DNA from: Agromyces aurantiacus | GTDB taxonomy: Bacteria; Actinomycetota; Actinomycetes; Actinomycetales; Microbacteriaceae | Reading direction: 5' to 3' | Assembly: GCF_016907355.1 (NCBI RefSeq) | Contig: NZ_JAFBBW010000001.1 | Location: forward strand, 3,038,001 to 3,102,000 | Length of the DNA: 64,000 nt | Shown here: positions 34,624 through 43,833 of the stretch, one piece after another | Layout: every line of letters starts with the position of its first letter | Numbering within the stretch: the first letter of the stretch is position 1 | Translations under genes and position numbers: made by a program | Notes under the pieces: generated by a model | What the model saw: only the letters and a program-made list of their open reading frames with translations | The model's database searches: none | What the model was told of the DNA's origin: nothing

Positions 34624-35886
34624 CTACGCGCCGAGCTCGCGGAACGCGAGCGACGACGCATCCGTCGTCTCGGCCGTCACCGACGCCCAGGCGTCGAAGC
34701 CGTCGCCCGTCACGCGATCGAGCAGGCCGCGTAGGTTCTTCGTGCGGCGCTCGAACCGCACGCGCATGCCGGATGCCACGAGCTCGTGCTTGAGCGTCAG
34801 CAGTTCGGCGGGCGCGACATCCGGGTCGTGCACGAGCACGACGGAGCGCGGCCGGCCCTCGTCGCGCACGGCGAGCAGGTCGACGATGCGCTCGAACCCG
34901 ATGGAGAAGCCGCACGCGGGCACCTCCTGGCCGAGGAAGCGGCCGATCATGTGGTCGTACCGGCCGCCGCCGCCGAGCGAGTAGCCGAAGTCGGGGTGCG
35001 CGATCTCGAAGATCGTGCCCGTGTAGTAGCCCATGCCGCGCACGAGCGTGGGGTCGAAGTCGATGCCCGTGCCCGGCACGGCGTCGCGCAGCGCGATGAG
35101 GTCGCGGTAGGCGTCGAGGTCGAGCCACGCGGGCGGCGCGACGACGCCGTCGGCGAGGTGCCAGTCGGCCGCGGCGAGCGCGCGCAGCTGGTCCGCGACA
35201 TCCGACGTCGTCACGCCGAGGGTCGCGAGCTCGTCGGCGACGCCCTCGGGGCCGATCTTGTCGAGCTTGTCGATCGTGATGAGGGCGCGCTCGCGGAGGT
35301 CGTCGGGCACGCCCCAGGAGCCGAGGATGCCGGCGAGGATGCGCCGGTCGTTCAGCCGGATGCGGCACCCCTCGAGGCCGAGCGCGTCGAGCGCGCCGAC
35401 GGTCGCGGTGAGCAGCTCGAGCTCGGCGAGGTGCCCGGGCTCGCCGATGATGTCGATGTCGCACTGCACGAACTGCCGGTAGCGGCCCTTCTGCGGGCGC
35501 TCGGCCCGCCACACGGGGGCGATCTGGATGGCGCGGAACACCGGGGGCAGCGCGGCACGGTGCGTCGCGTAGAAGCGGGCCAGCGGCACCGTGAGGTCGT
35601 AGCGCAGCCCGAGGTCGGCGAGCGAGAGCGCATCCCCCGACTCGGCCGCGGCGCGCAGGTCGTCGTGGGTGATGCCGCGCTTCATGACGGCGAACGCGAG
35701 CTTCTCGTTGTCGCCGCCGAGCCCCGCGTGCAGGCGCGACGCGTCCTCCATGACGGGCGTCTCGATCTCGTCGAAGCCGTGCGTCGCGTACACCCCGCGG
35801 ATCACCGAGAGCGCGTGCTCGCGGCGGGCCTTCTCGGCGGGCAGGAAGTCGCGCATGCCGCGCGGGGGCGTGACGGTCTGGGCCAT
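34624..35886 (-). CDS. hisS: Histidine-tRNA ligase
   Basis: A 420-residue class II aminoacyl-tRNA synthetase. The N-terminal PPRGMRDFLP, motif 2 region PVWRAERPQKGRYRQFVQCDIDIIG, the histidine-specific LVRGMGYYTGTIFEIA and motif 3 GGRYDHMIGRFLGQEVPACGFSIGFER are all present. The C-terminal anticodon-binding domain (about 325-420) distinguishes it from the regulatory paralogue HisZ. AAGAAT lies 7 bases before ATG 35886, so the start may be leaderless. Confidence 0.95.
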   Translation of the reverse strand: MAQTVTPPRGMRDFLPAEKARREHALSVIRGVYATHGFDEIETPVMEDASRLHAGLGGDNEKLAFAVMKRGITHDDLRAAAESGDALSLADLGLRYDLTVPLARFYATHRAALPPVFRAIQIAPVWRAERPQKGRYRQFVQCDIDIIGEPGHLAELELLTATVGALDALGLEGCRIRLNDRRILAGILGSWGVPDDLRERALITIDKLDKIGPEGVADELATLGVTTSDVADQLRALAAADWHLADGVVAPPAWLDLDAYRDLIALRDAVPGTGIDFDPTLVRGMGYYTGTIFEIAHPDFGYSLGGGGRYDHMIGRFLGQEVPACGFSIGFERIVDLLAVRDEGRPRSVVLVHDPDVAPAELLTLKHELVASGMRVRFERRTKNLRGLLDRVTGDGFDAWASVTAETTDASSLAFRELGA

Positions 35887-35944
35887 GCGTCCCATTCTTC
35901 CAGCAGCGGATGGCGCGGCCAGAACCGCGCGCACCGCGACCGGG

Positions 35945-36385
35945 TCAGCTCGGCACGTCGAGGCCCTTGCGATGCATGAGGGCGGCGAGCTGCTCGGCGT
36001 CGTCGATGCCGAGCGCGAACCGCACGCTGAGCCCGCCGTCCTCGCCGCGCTGCACGTAGTACTCGTAGTCGCTGCGGCTCATGCGCTCGCCGTCGGCGTC
36101 GAGGAAGTGCCAACGGATCCGCGCGCGCGTGATGTGCTCGGTGATCGGCACCTCCTCGAGCACGTCGAACTCGACGCCGGCGAGGCCGAGCTGCCGGTAC
36201 AGCGGATAGGACTGCTCGAGCGCGCCGGCGATCTCGTCGTCGCTGCCGAGGGAGCCGGCGAACGCGTCGGAGAGCATCGCGCGCGGCGGTCCCCAGAGCG
36301 CCGCGGAGGCGCGGGCGTCGAAGTTCTCGAGCGCGGCGCCGTAGCGGCCGAAGAACTCGTGGAGGCTCCTGCTGTCGATGGCCAT
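35945..36385 (-). CDS. NTF2-like (SnoaL/DUF4440-type) hypothetical protein
   Basis: A 146-residue cytoplasmic protein. The helix-rich start (SLHEFFGRYGAALENFDARASAALWGPPRAM), a middle strand region and the long strands ITRARIRWHFLDADGERMSRSDYEYYV fit the cone-shaped NTF2 fold. No catalytic residues can be assigned. The ATG follows a TAGCCT box by 6 bases. It lies between mazG and hisS on the same strand. The function is unknown. Confidence 0.7.
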   Translation of the reverse strand: MAIDSRSLHEFFGRYGAALENFDARASAALWGPPRAMLSDAFAGSLGSDDEIAGALEQSYPLYRQLGLAGVEFDVLEEVPITEHITRARIRWHFLDADGERMSRSDYEYYVQRGEDGGLSVRFALGIDDAEQLAALMHRKGLDVPS

Positions 36386-36391
36386 GCGCGC

Positions 36392-36397
36392 AGGCTA
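36392..36397 (-). promoter_or_regulatory. -10 box of the NTF2-like gene (leaderless start)
   Basis: TAGCCT on the minus strand, 6 bases, then ATG 36385; no ribosome site. Confidence 0.55.
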
Positions 36398-36439
36398 CGC
36401 CGCCGCGCGAGCCGCGGGATGGGCCTTGCGACCCTCGGC

Positions 36440-37084
36440 TCAGGCCTCGGCCGCGCGCACGTCGTCCTGCAGCGAGCGGATGGCGCCGCGCAGCGCGCGC
36501 TCGGCGTCGAGCCCTTGGGCGCGGGCCGACGCGACGAGGGCGAGGAGCGTGTCACCGAGCTCGGCCTCCGTGGCCGGCGCGGACGCGGCATCCGTCGCCT
36601 CGCGCACGACGCCGACCTTCTCGGCCTTGCCGAGCAGCTTCTGCGCGAGCGCGAGCGCGGGCATGCCCTGGGGCACGCCGTCGAGCACGCTCGTGCGGTG
36701 CGGCTTCTCGCTGGCCTTGAGGTCGTCCCAGAACGCGACGACGTCGGCGGCGGTCTCGGCCTCGCGGTCGCCGAAGACGTGCGGATGGCGCGCCACCATC
36801 TTCGCGGTCATGTGCCGGGCGACGTCGTCGATGTCGTAGTCCTCCCCCGGCGTGTGCGCGGCGAGGTCGGCGTGGAAGAGCACCTGGTAGAGCACGTCGC
36901 CGAGCTCCTCGATCATCTCCTCGCGGCTGCCGGCCTCGATCGCGTCGATGAGCTCCCAGCACTCCTCGACGAGGTACTGCACGAGCGACTCGTGCGTCTG
37001 CTCGGCGTCCCACGGGCAGCCACCCGGGCCGCGGAGCCGGCCGACCATCGCCACGAGCTCGAGCAGCCCGTCACCTCGCGTCAT
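36440..37084 (-). CDS. mazG: MazG nucleoside triphosphate pyrophosphohydrolase
   Basis: A 214-residue protein with one complete MazG domain. GPGGCPWDAEQTHESL is the classical entry motif, and the metal-binding EExxE...ExxD pattern is in EECWELIDAIEAGS and MIEELGDVLYQVL. It hydrolyses NTPs, including damaged ones, to NMP and pyrophosphate. The E. coli enzyme has two domains; this one has a single domain and a shorter C-terminal part, usual in actinobacteria. ATG 37084 has GGGAGG 8 bases upstream. It is divergent from nhaA. Confidence 0.93.
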   Translation of the reverse strand: MTRGDGLLELVAMVGRLRGPGGCPWDAEQTHESLVQYLVEECWELIDAIEAGSREEMIEELGDVLYQVLFHADLAAHTPGEDYDIDDVARHMTAKMVARHPHVFGDREAETAADVVAFWDDLKASEKPHRTSVLDGVPQGMPALALAQKLLGKAEKVGVVREATDAASAPATEAELGDTLLALVASARAQGLDAERALRGAIRSLQDDVRAAEA

Positions 37085-37248
37085 CTCCACCGCCTCCCGG
37101 GACCGCGCGACGCGGCCTGCAGCGAGCCTAACCGGGGGTGCCCGATAGGGTGGATCGCAGGAGTGCCGGGAAGTCTGGTCGGCCGATGCGTCCCGCATCG
37201 TCGCCGTCCCGCGTGCGATCGCCCGCCGCCCGACCCGCCAGAGGTGCC

Positions 37249-38451
37249 ATGAACATCCTCCGCTCCGAGCGCGTCTCCGCCTCGCTCCTGCTCGCCGCCG
37301 CCGTGCTCGGCCTGCTGCTCGCGAACCTGCCGACCGGCCCGGCGCTCCTCGACCTGCGCGACGCGCACCTCGCCGTGCCGTTCACCTCGCTGGACCTCTC
37401 GCTGGGGCACTGGATCAGCGACGGCCTGCTCGCGGTCTTCTTCTTCATCGTCGCCGTGGAGCTGCGCCGCGAACTGGTGATCGGCGAGCTCAACAGCCTC
37501 TCCAAGGCCGCGCTGCCCGCGATCGCCGCGCTCGGCGGCGTGGTCGCGCCGGCGCTCGCGTTCCTGGCGTTCGCCGGCGCGGGGCCCACCGCCGACGGAT
37601 GGCCCGTGCCGACCGCGACCGACATCGCGTTCGCGCTCGGCGTGCTCGCGATGTTCGGCCGGTTCATCCCCACGCGCGTGCGGGTGTTCCTGCTCGCGCT
37701 CGCGGTGCTCGACGACCTGATCGCGATCCTCATCATCGCCTTCTTCTTCACCTCCGACGCCGACCTCGCGTGGCTCGGGTACGCGGCGATCACGGTGACG
37801 CTGTTCGGCATGACCAGCCGCCTGCTGCGTCCGCGATCGCCGTACGTGCTCGCCCGGCGCGCGCAGTGGCCCGTCATGGCGGTGCTGTGGGTGCTCGCCA
37901 CGCTCAGCTGGAGCTTCGTGTACCTCTCGGGCGTCCACGCGACGATCGCGGGCGTGCTGCTCGGGCTCGTGATGTCGCGTCGGCCGGCGGGCCGTGCGGT
38001 GCATGCGCTCGAGCCGTGGTCGAACGCCGTGATCCTGCCGCTCTTCGCGTTCACCGCCGCGCTCGTGGCGATCCCGCAGGTGCGTCCGAGCGAACTCGAT
38101 CCCGCGTTCTGGGGCATCCTCATCGGGCTGCCGGTGGGCAAGCTCGTCGGGATCACCCTCGTCGGCGGTCTTGCCGCCGCGGTGGTGGGCCGGCGCACCG
38201 GGGTGACGCCCCTGACGTGGTCCGACATCGCGACCGTGGGGGCGCTCGGCGGCATCGGGTTCACGGTGTCGTTGCTCATGAACGAGCTCGCGTTCCGCGA
38301 GTACCCCGAGGTCGTCGACCAGGGCACGGTCGCCGTGCTCCTCGGCTCGGGCATCGCCGTGGTGGTGTCCGCGATCGTGGTCGCCCTGAAGTCGCGCGCC
38401 TACCGGGCGCACGGCGCCGCGGGCGGCGTGGGCGGCGCGCTCTCCCGCTGA
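37249..38451 (+). CDS. nhaA: Na+/H+ antiporter NhaA
   Basis: A 400-residue protein with about 12 TM helices that exchanges protons for sodium. LAVLDDLIAILIIAFFF carries the paired aspartates that bind ions. SDGLLAVFFFIVAVELRRELVIGEL, ATDIAFALGVLAMF and the C-terminal GALGGIGFTVSLLMNELAF are family motifs. ATG 37249 is chosen at the start of the first amphipathic/TM segment; the frame is open upstream to 37138. A TAGGGT at 37145-37150 could be the -10. Confidence 0.94.
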   Translation: MNILRSERVSASLLLAAAVLGLLLANLPTGPALLDLRDAHLAVPFTSLDLSLGHWISDGLLAVFFFIVAVELRRELVIGELNSLSKAALPAIAALGGVVAPALAFLAFAGAGPTADGWPVPTATDIAFALGVLAMFGRFIPTRVRVFLLALAVLDDLIAILIIAFFFTSDADLAWLGYAAITVTLFGMTSRLLRPRSPYVLARRAQWPVMAVLWVLATLSWSFVYLSGVHATIAGVLLGLVMSRRPAGRAVHALEPWSNAVILPLFAFTAALVAIPQVRPSELDPAFWGILIGLPVGKLVGITLVGGLAAAVVGRRTGVTPLTWSDIATVGALGGIGFTVSLLMNELAFREYPEVVDQGTVAVLLGSGIAVVVSAIVVALKSRAYRAHGAAGGVGGALSR

Positions 38452-38531
38452 TCGCGCGGGCCGCGCCGACCCGGCGGGGCGCCGCGGCGACCGCGTGGGT
38501 GCCGGGCCGGCGGACCGCCCGACCGCCCTCG

Positions 38532-41500
38532 TCAGCCCGCGGTCGCGGCCGCCGCGCCCTCGGCCGCCACCGGCTCGGCCGGGAAGATCACGCCGATGAG
38601 GTTCGACACCCACTCGATGAGGTCGCCGTCACCGGGCGCCTCGCCGCCAGGCGTGGGGAACGGCACGAGGATGACGTCGTTCTGCGGGAACAGCTTCGCG
38701 CCCGGGTACATGCGCTCGAGCCGCACGCGGCGCGAGTCGGGCAGCTTCGCGGGCGCGATGCGCAGCTTCGACCCGGTGGCGATGACGTCGGACAGCCCCG
38801 CGAGCTGCGCCTTCCGGCGCAGGCGCGAGATCGCGACGAGGTGCTCGACGGGCTCGGGCGGCTCGCCGTAGCGGTCGACGAGCTCCTCGACGACGAGCTC
38901 GATCTGGCCCTCCTTCGCGGCGGGCCCGCTCGCGGCCGAGAGCTTCTGGTAGGCCTCCAGCCGCAGCCGCTCTGAGTCGACGTAGCCCTCGGGGATATGC
39001 GCGTCGACGGGCAGCTCGAGCCGCAGCTCGGTCTGGCCCTCGGCGACCTCGCCGCGGAAGGCGTTGACCGCCTCGCCGATCATGCGCAGGTAGAGGTCGA
39101 ACCCGACCCCGGCGATGTGCCCGGCCTGCTCGGCGCCGAGCAGGTTGCCCGCGCCGCGGATCTCGAGGTCCTTCAGGGCGACCTGCATGCCGCTGCCGAG
39201 CTCGTTGTTCGCCGCGATCGTCTCGAGCCGGTCGTGCGCCGTCTCGCTGAGCGGCTTCGCCGGGTCGTACAGGAAGTACGCGTAGGCACGCTCGCGGCCG
39301 CGCCCGACGCGCCCGCGAAGCTGGTGCAGCTGCGAGAGGCCGTACTTGTCGGCGCGGTCGATGATGATCGTGTTCGCGTTGGAGATGTCGAGGCCGGTCT
39401 CGATGATGGTCGTCGAGACGAGCACGTCGAACTTGCGCTCCCAGAAGTCCACGACGATCTGCTCGAGCACGTGCTCGTTGAGCTGGCCGTGCGCCACGGC
39501 GATGCGCGCCTCGGGCACGAGTTCGGCGAGCTGCGCCGCGACCCGGTTGATCGACGAGACCCGGTTGTGCACGAAGAACACCTGGCCCTCGCGCAGCAGT
39601 TCGCGCCGGATGGCGGCGCCCACCTGCTGGTCGGAGTAGGGCCCGACGAACGTGAGGATCGGGTGCCGGTCCTCGGGCGGCGTGGCGAGCGTGGACATCT
39701 CGCGGATGCCGGTGACGGCCATCTCGAGCGTGCGCGGGATCGGCGTGGCGCTCATCGCGAGGATGTCGACGTTGGTCTTGAGCTTCTTCAGCTGGTCCTT
39801 GTGCTCGACGCCGAACCGCTGCTCCTCGTCGATGATGAGCAGGCCCAGGTCTTTGAACGACACCTTCTCGGTGAGGATGCGATGCGTGCCGATGACCATG
39901 TCGACCGTGCCGTCGGCGAGGCCCGCGACGGTCTCGCGCACCTCCTTGTCGGTCTGGAACCGCGAGAGCGCGCGCACGTGCACGGGGAATCCGGCGAAGC
40001 GCTCGGAGAAGGTCTCGAGGTGCTGCTTGACGAGGAGCGTCGTCGGGACGAGCATCGCGACCTGCTTGCCGTCCTGGATGGCCTTGAACGCGGCGCGCAC
40101 GGCCACCTCGGTCTTGCCGAAGCCGACGTCGCCCGCGAGGAGGCGGTCCATCGGGATGGGTCGCTCCATGTCGGCCTTGACCTCGTCGATGGTCTGCAGC
40201 TGGTCGGGCGTCTCGGCGTAGGGGAACGCCTCCTCCAGCTCGTGCTGCCACGGCGAGTCGGGTCCGAACGCGTGGCCCTTGGCCGCCATCCGCGCCGAGT
40301 ACAGCTTGACGAGCTCGACCGCGATGTCGCGCACGGCCTTGCGCGCGCGGCTCTTGGCCTGCGCCCAGTCGCTGCCGCCCATCTTCGACAGGCTGGGCGC
40401 CTCGCCGCCGACGTACCGCGAGAGCAGGTCGAGCTGGTCCATCGGCACGAACAGCCGGTCGCCGGCCTGCCCGCGCTTGGACGGCGCGTACTCGAGCACC
40501 ACGTACTCGCGCACCGCGGTCGGCGCCTGCTGGATGCCGGCGGTGCGGCTCGGGCCGGTGGGGCGGGTGCCCGTGGCGACCTCGCGCTGCACGAGCTCGA
40601 CGAACCGCCCGATGCCGTGGGTCGCGTGCACGACGTGGTCGCCCGGCTTGAGCTGCAGCGGGTCGACGACGTTGCGCCGCCGGCTCGCGAGCTTCTTGCC
40701 CTGGCGGGCGTCGTAGCCCGCGGACCGGCCGTAGAACTCGGCCTCGGCGATCAGCCCGAGCTTCGCCTCGGGCACCTCGAAGCCCGCGGCGGCCTGCGCC
40801 TGCACGAGGTACGCGACCCCGGGCTCGAGTTCGACGGGCACCGCATCGACCAGGCGTCCCGCGAGCCCGTGCTCGGCGAGCACGTCCCGCGCGCGCTCGA
40901 CGAGGCCGTGCCCGGCGGCGGCGACCACCAGGCTCCAGCCGTCGCGGAGCCGCTCGCCGACGTGCGCGACCGCGCCCTCGACGTTGCCCTGGAAGCTCGG
41001 CACGGTGCCCGCGGCGACGCGCACGTACGCGGCATCCGCCTCGCCGCCGGTCGCGCCGATCGCCTCGGCCGCATCGCCCTGGTCGAAGCTCGAGAAGGTC
41101 CACCACACGCGCTCCGGGTCGCTCGTGCCGGGCGCGCTGAACAGCGCCGACTCGCGCAGCTCGCGCAGCGTGAGGAAGTCGCCGGCCTCGAGGTCGATCG
41201 GTGCGGCGGCGCCCGCGGTCGCCGCGTTCCACGCGGCGGCGAGGAACTCGCGGTTGGTCTCGGAGAGGCTCACCGCGCGCGACGCGACGCGCTCGGGGGC
41301 GACGACCGCCACCGCGGCCCCCTCGGGGAGGTAGGAGGTCACGGGCACGAGCCGCTCGAGCAGCGCGGGGGCGAGGGATTCCATGCCCTCGACCGGAATG
41401 CCCTCGGCGATCTTCTCGAGCATCCCCGACAGGTTCGGGAACTCGTGCACCATCTCGCGCGCGCGCTGTCGCACGGGCTCGGTGAGCAGCAGCTCGCGGC

Positions 41501-42206
41501 TCGGCGCGAGTTCGACGCGATCGATGCGGTCGGGCAGCGAGCGCTGGTCGGCGACCGAGAACGCCCGCACCTCCTCGACCTCGTCGCCGAAGAACTCGAC
41601 GCGCACCGGGTGGTCGGCGGTGGGCGGGAAGACGTCGAGGATGCCGCCGCGCATCGCGAACTCGCCGCGGCGCGAGACCATGTCGACGCGCGCGTACGCG
41701 AGGTCGACGAGCCGCGCGGCGATGTGCGGCAGGTCGTAGCCGCGCCCGCCCGTGACGAGCTCGATCGGCTCGAGGTCGCCGAGGTTGTCGGCGACCGGCT
41801 GCAGCGCCGCGCGCACCGAGGCGACCACGACGAGCGGATGCCGCGCGCCCTCGCCCGCCCAGGCCCGCAGGCGTCGCAGCGCATGCAGGCGCCGGCCGAC
41901 GGTCTCGGCCGAGGGGCTCAGCCGCTCGTGCGGCAGGGTCTCCCACGCGGGGAACTCCAGCAGCTCGGCGCCGTCGAGGTAGGGCTCGAGCGAGGCGCGC
42001 AGCGCCTCGGCCTCGCGACTGGTCGCCGTGATCGCGAAGAGCGCCGGCGCGCGGCCGGCGGCGGCGCGGCGCTCCAGCAGCGCGCCCAGCAGCGGCGCGT
42101 CGAGGCCCGCGGGGGCCGAGAAGTCGGCGTTGCGCTCGGCCTCGGCGAGGGCTCGGTCGATCGTGGAGGCGCGCGAAAGCGCCGTGTTCAAGCCCTGCAG
42201 GATCAC
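38532..42206 (-). CDS. mfd: Transcription-repair coupling factor Mfd
   Basis: A 1224-residue translocase that removes RNA polymerase stalled at lesions and recruits UvrA. In order: UvrB-like domains (about 1-400), RNA-polymerase-interaction domain (about 500-580, GDHVVHATHGIGRFVEL), the RecG-like helicase with Walker A LAGDVGFGKTEVAVRAA and LLIIDEEQRFGVEHK, and the TRCF C-terminal domain. All helicase motifs look intact. The GTG start is 6 bases after a -10 box. Very long open frames on both strands across this gene are shadows. Confidence 0.97.
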   Translation of the reverse strand: MILQGLNTALSRASTIDRALAEAERNADFSAPAGLDAPLLGALLERRAAAGRAPALFAITATSREAEALRASLEPYLDGAELLEFPAWETLPHERLSPSAETVGRRLHALRRLRAWAGEGARHPLVVVASVRAALQPVADNLGDLEPIELVTGGRGYDLPHIAARLVDLAYARVDMVSRRGEFAMRGGILDVFPPTADHPVRVEFFGDEVEEVRAFSVADQRSLPDRIDRVELAPSRELLLTEPVRQRAREMVHEFPNLSGMLEKIAEGIPVEGMESLAPALLERLVPVTSYLPEGAAVAVVAPERVASRAVSLSETNREFLAAAWNAATAGAAAPIDLEAGDFLTLRELRESALFSAPGTSDPERVWWTFSSFDQGDAAEAIGATGGEADAAYVRVAAGTVPSFQGNVEGAVAHVGERLRDGWSLVVAAAGHGLVERARDVLAEHGLAGRLVDAVPVELEPGVAYLVQAQAAAGFEVPEAKLGLIAEAEFYGRSAGYDARQGKKLASRRRNVVDPLQLKPGDHVVHATHGIGRFVELVQREVATGTRPTGPSRTAGIQQAPTAVREYVVLEYAPSKRGQAGDRLFVPMDQLDLLSRYVGGEAPSLSKMGGSDWAQAKSRARKAVRDIAVELVKLYSARMAAKGHAFGPDSPWQHELEEAFPYAETPDQLQTIDEVKADMERPIPMDRLLAGDVGFGKTEVAVRAAFKAIQDGKQVAMLVPTTLLVKQHLETFSERFAGFPVHVRALSRFQTDKEVRETVAGLADGTVDMVIGTHRILTEKVSFKDLGLLIIDEEQRFGVEHKDQLKKLKTNVDILAMSATPIPRTLEMAVTGIREMSTLATPPEDRHPILTFVGPYSDQQVGAAIRRELLREGQVFFVHNRVSSINRVAAQLAELVPEARIAVAHGQLNEHVLEQIVVDFWERKFDVLVSTTIIETGLDISNANTIIIDRADKYGLSQLHQLRGRVGRGRERAYAYFLYDPAKPLSETAHDRLETIAANNELGSGMQVALKDLEIRGAGNLLGAEQAGHIAGVGFDLYLRMIGEAVNAFRGEVAEGQTELRLELPVDAHIPEGYVDSERLRLEAYQKLSAASGPAAKEGQIELVVEELVDRYGEPPEPVEHLVAISRLRRKAQLAGLSDVIATGSKLRIAPAKLPDSRRVRLERMYPGAKLFPQNDVILVPFPTPGGEAPGDGDLIEWVSNLIGVIFPAEPVAAEGAAAATAG

Positions 42207-42212
42207 CGGAGC

Positions 42213-42218
42213 AGTCTA
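42213..42218 (-). promoter_or_regulatory. -10 box of mfd (leaderless start)
   Basis: TAGACT on the minus strand, 6 bases, then GTG 42206. No ribosome site. Confidence 0.6.
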
Positions 42219-42297
42219 CGCGCGGCCGCTGACACGCGGCCGAGGACGGCGGGCGCCGATAGCATGGTCGCCGCCCCGCCCGACCGGAAGGACCAGC

Positions 42298-42999
42298 ATG
42301 ATCATCGCCGCCGCCGACGGTTCCGCGCTCGGCAATCCCGGCCCCGCCGGGTGGTCGTGGTACGTCGACGACTCGTGCTGGGCGGCCGGGGGCTGGCCGC
42401 ACGGCACCAACAACATGGGCGAGCTCACCGCGGTGCTCGAGCTGTTCCGTGCGACGGCGCACCTCGACGAGGAACTGCTCGTGCAGTGCGACAGCCAGTA
42501 CGTGATCAACGCGCTGACCAAGTGGATGCCGAACTGGAAGCGCAAGGGATGGCGCAAGGCCGACGGCTCCCCCGTGCTGAACCTCGAGCTCATGCAGTCG
42601 CTCGACGAGGCGCTCCGCGGCCGGCGCTACCGGTTCGAGTGGGTCAAGGGCCACGCCGGCCACCCGATGAACGAGGCGGCCGACGAGCGCGCCCGCGCGG
42701 TGGCCGTCGCGTTCCAGAAGGGCGGCGACATCCCGACCGGTCCCGGCTGGACGGGCGCGTGCGAGCCGGCGGTCGACGCGCTGGTCTCGCCGTCGCCGGA
42801 AGCCCCCGCGGCCGTGCCCGAGCCGGCGCCCGGCGAGATCACGGAGGCCGAGGAGCCCACGCTGTTCGCGCTCGCGGAGGACGAGGCGCAGTGGCACACG
42901 CTCACGCTCGAGCTCTCCGCCGACGAGCACGACCGCCTCGTCGCCCGCGCGCGCGCCGAGGGCGTCTCGCCGGAAGAGCTGCTGCGCGGCCTCATCTGA
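42298..42999 (+). CDS. rnhA: Ribonuclease HI with C-terminal extension
   Basis: A 233-residue protein. The RNase H fold (residues 1-145) has its four acidic residues D7, E42, D65 and D129, plus H119 in KGHAGHPMNEAADE; it cuts the RNA strand of RNA-DNA hybrids. About 85 further residues follow: a Pro/Ala/Glu-rich linker and a terminal helix pair (LELSADEHDRLVARARAEGVSPEELLRGL) that looks like a ribbon-helix-helix segment. ATG 42298 has GGAAGGA upstream. It is divergent from mfd. Confidence 0.92.
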   Translation: MIIAAADGSALGNPGPAGWSWYVDDSCWAAGGWPHGTNNMGELTAVLELFRATAHLDEELLVQCDSQYVINALTKWMPNWKRKGWRKADGSPVLNLELMQSLDEALRGRRYRFEWVKGHAGHPMNEAADERARAVAVAFQKGGDIPTGPGWTGACEPAVDALVSPSPEAPAAVPEPAPGEITEAEEPTLFALAEDEAQWHTLTLELSADEHDRLVARARAEGVSPEELLRGLI

Positions 43000-43011
43000 G
43001 GCTCGCGCCGC

Positions 43012-43065
43012 GAGTCGCCGGAAATCGACGCACGGCGCCGATCTCGGGTCGATTCGTGGCGAGTC
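43012..43065. repeat. Imperfect inverted repeat between rnhA and pth
   Basis: Arms 43012-43029 and 43048-43065 match at 14 of 18 positions (GAGTCGCC...AATCGAC and complement) with an 18-base loop. A short direct repeat (GAGTCGGCG) follows at about 43061-43082. It lies between converging genes, so it may act as a terminator for both; it could also be a dispersed intergenic repeat. Confidence 0.4.
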
Positions 43066-43088
43066 GGCGCGCCGAGTCGGCGAGCGGG

Positions 43089-43718
43089 TCAGGCGGGCGA
43101 GTGGAACCGCTGCTGGGCCGCGACGAGGCCGAGCTCGACGACCGCCTCGACGGCGTCCGCGGCATCCGACAGCAGGCTCGGGAGCGCGTCGCGCTCGGCG
43201 CCGGCGAAGTCGCGCAGCACGAAGTCGGCCGCGTCCATGCGCCCGGGCGGCCGCCCGATGCCGACGCGCACGCGCGTGAACTCGGGCGAGCCGGCGGCCT
43301 TCTGGATGTCGCGCAGCCCGTTGTGGCCGCCGTGCCCGCCGCCGCGCTTGAGGCGCACGGTGTCGAACGGGATGTCGAGCTCGTCGTGCACGACGATGAG
43401 CCGGTCGACGCCGAGCGAGTAGAACTTCAGCAGCGCCGAGACCGGGCCGCCCGAGGTGTTCATGTAGCTGTTCGGCTTGGCCAGCACGAGCTTCGGCCGG
43501 CCAGGGCCCAGGAAGCCCTCGGCGACGCGCGAGGGCGTCTTGTGGCTCTTGAAGCTCGCGCCGATGCGCGACGCGAGCTCGTCGGCGACCATCTGGCCGA
43601 CGTTGTGGCGGTTGCCGGCGTACTGGGCGCCGGGGTTGCCGAGGCCGACCACGAGCCAGGTGTTCTCGGACACGGCCTCGTCCTTCCGGCGGTGCAGGAG
43701 GCGATCGAGCAGGTTCAC
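43089..43718 (-). CDS. pth: Peptidyl-tRNA hydrolase
   Basis: A 209-residue enzyme that releases peptides from stalled peptidyl-t[26 protein letters not shown] includes the catalytic His, and [15 protein letters not shown] and [29 protein letters not shown] are complete. Two GTG starts are plausible: 43718 (GGAGG 4 bases upstream) and 43673 (AAGGA 7 bases upstream), the latter removing 15 residues. Downstream of rplY on the same strand, the usual actinobacterial order. Confidence 0.95.
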   Translation of the reverse strand: MNLLDRLLHRRKDEAVSENTWLVVGLGNPGAQYAGNRHNVGQMVADELASRIGASFKSHKTPSRVAEGFLGPGRPKLVLAKPNSYMNTSGGPVSALLKFYSLGVDRLIVVHDELDIPFDTVRLKRGGGHGGHNGLRDIQKAAGSPEFTRVRVGIGRPPGRMDAADFVLRDFAGAERDALPSLLSDAADAVEAVVELGLVAAQQRFHSPA

Positions 43719-43752
43719 GATGCCTCCGGGATCACGTGTGATGGGAACGGCG

Positions 43753-43806
43753 GAGGGCCTGCGGCCCGCGATCCGAGCGTACCCGGATGCGGACCCGCAG
43801 GCCCTC
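43753..43806 (-). terminator. Compound hairpin after rplY
   Basis: Perfect 12-base outer arms (43753-43764 and 43795-43806) enclose 30 bases that can form a further ATCCG/CGGAT stem. It begins 28 bases after the rplY stop and lies before pth, so it may separate the two transcripts. Confidence 0.65.
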
Positions 43807-43833
43807 GCGACGAAACGCGGTTCGCGCGGTCGG

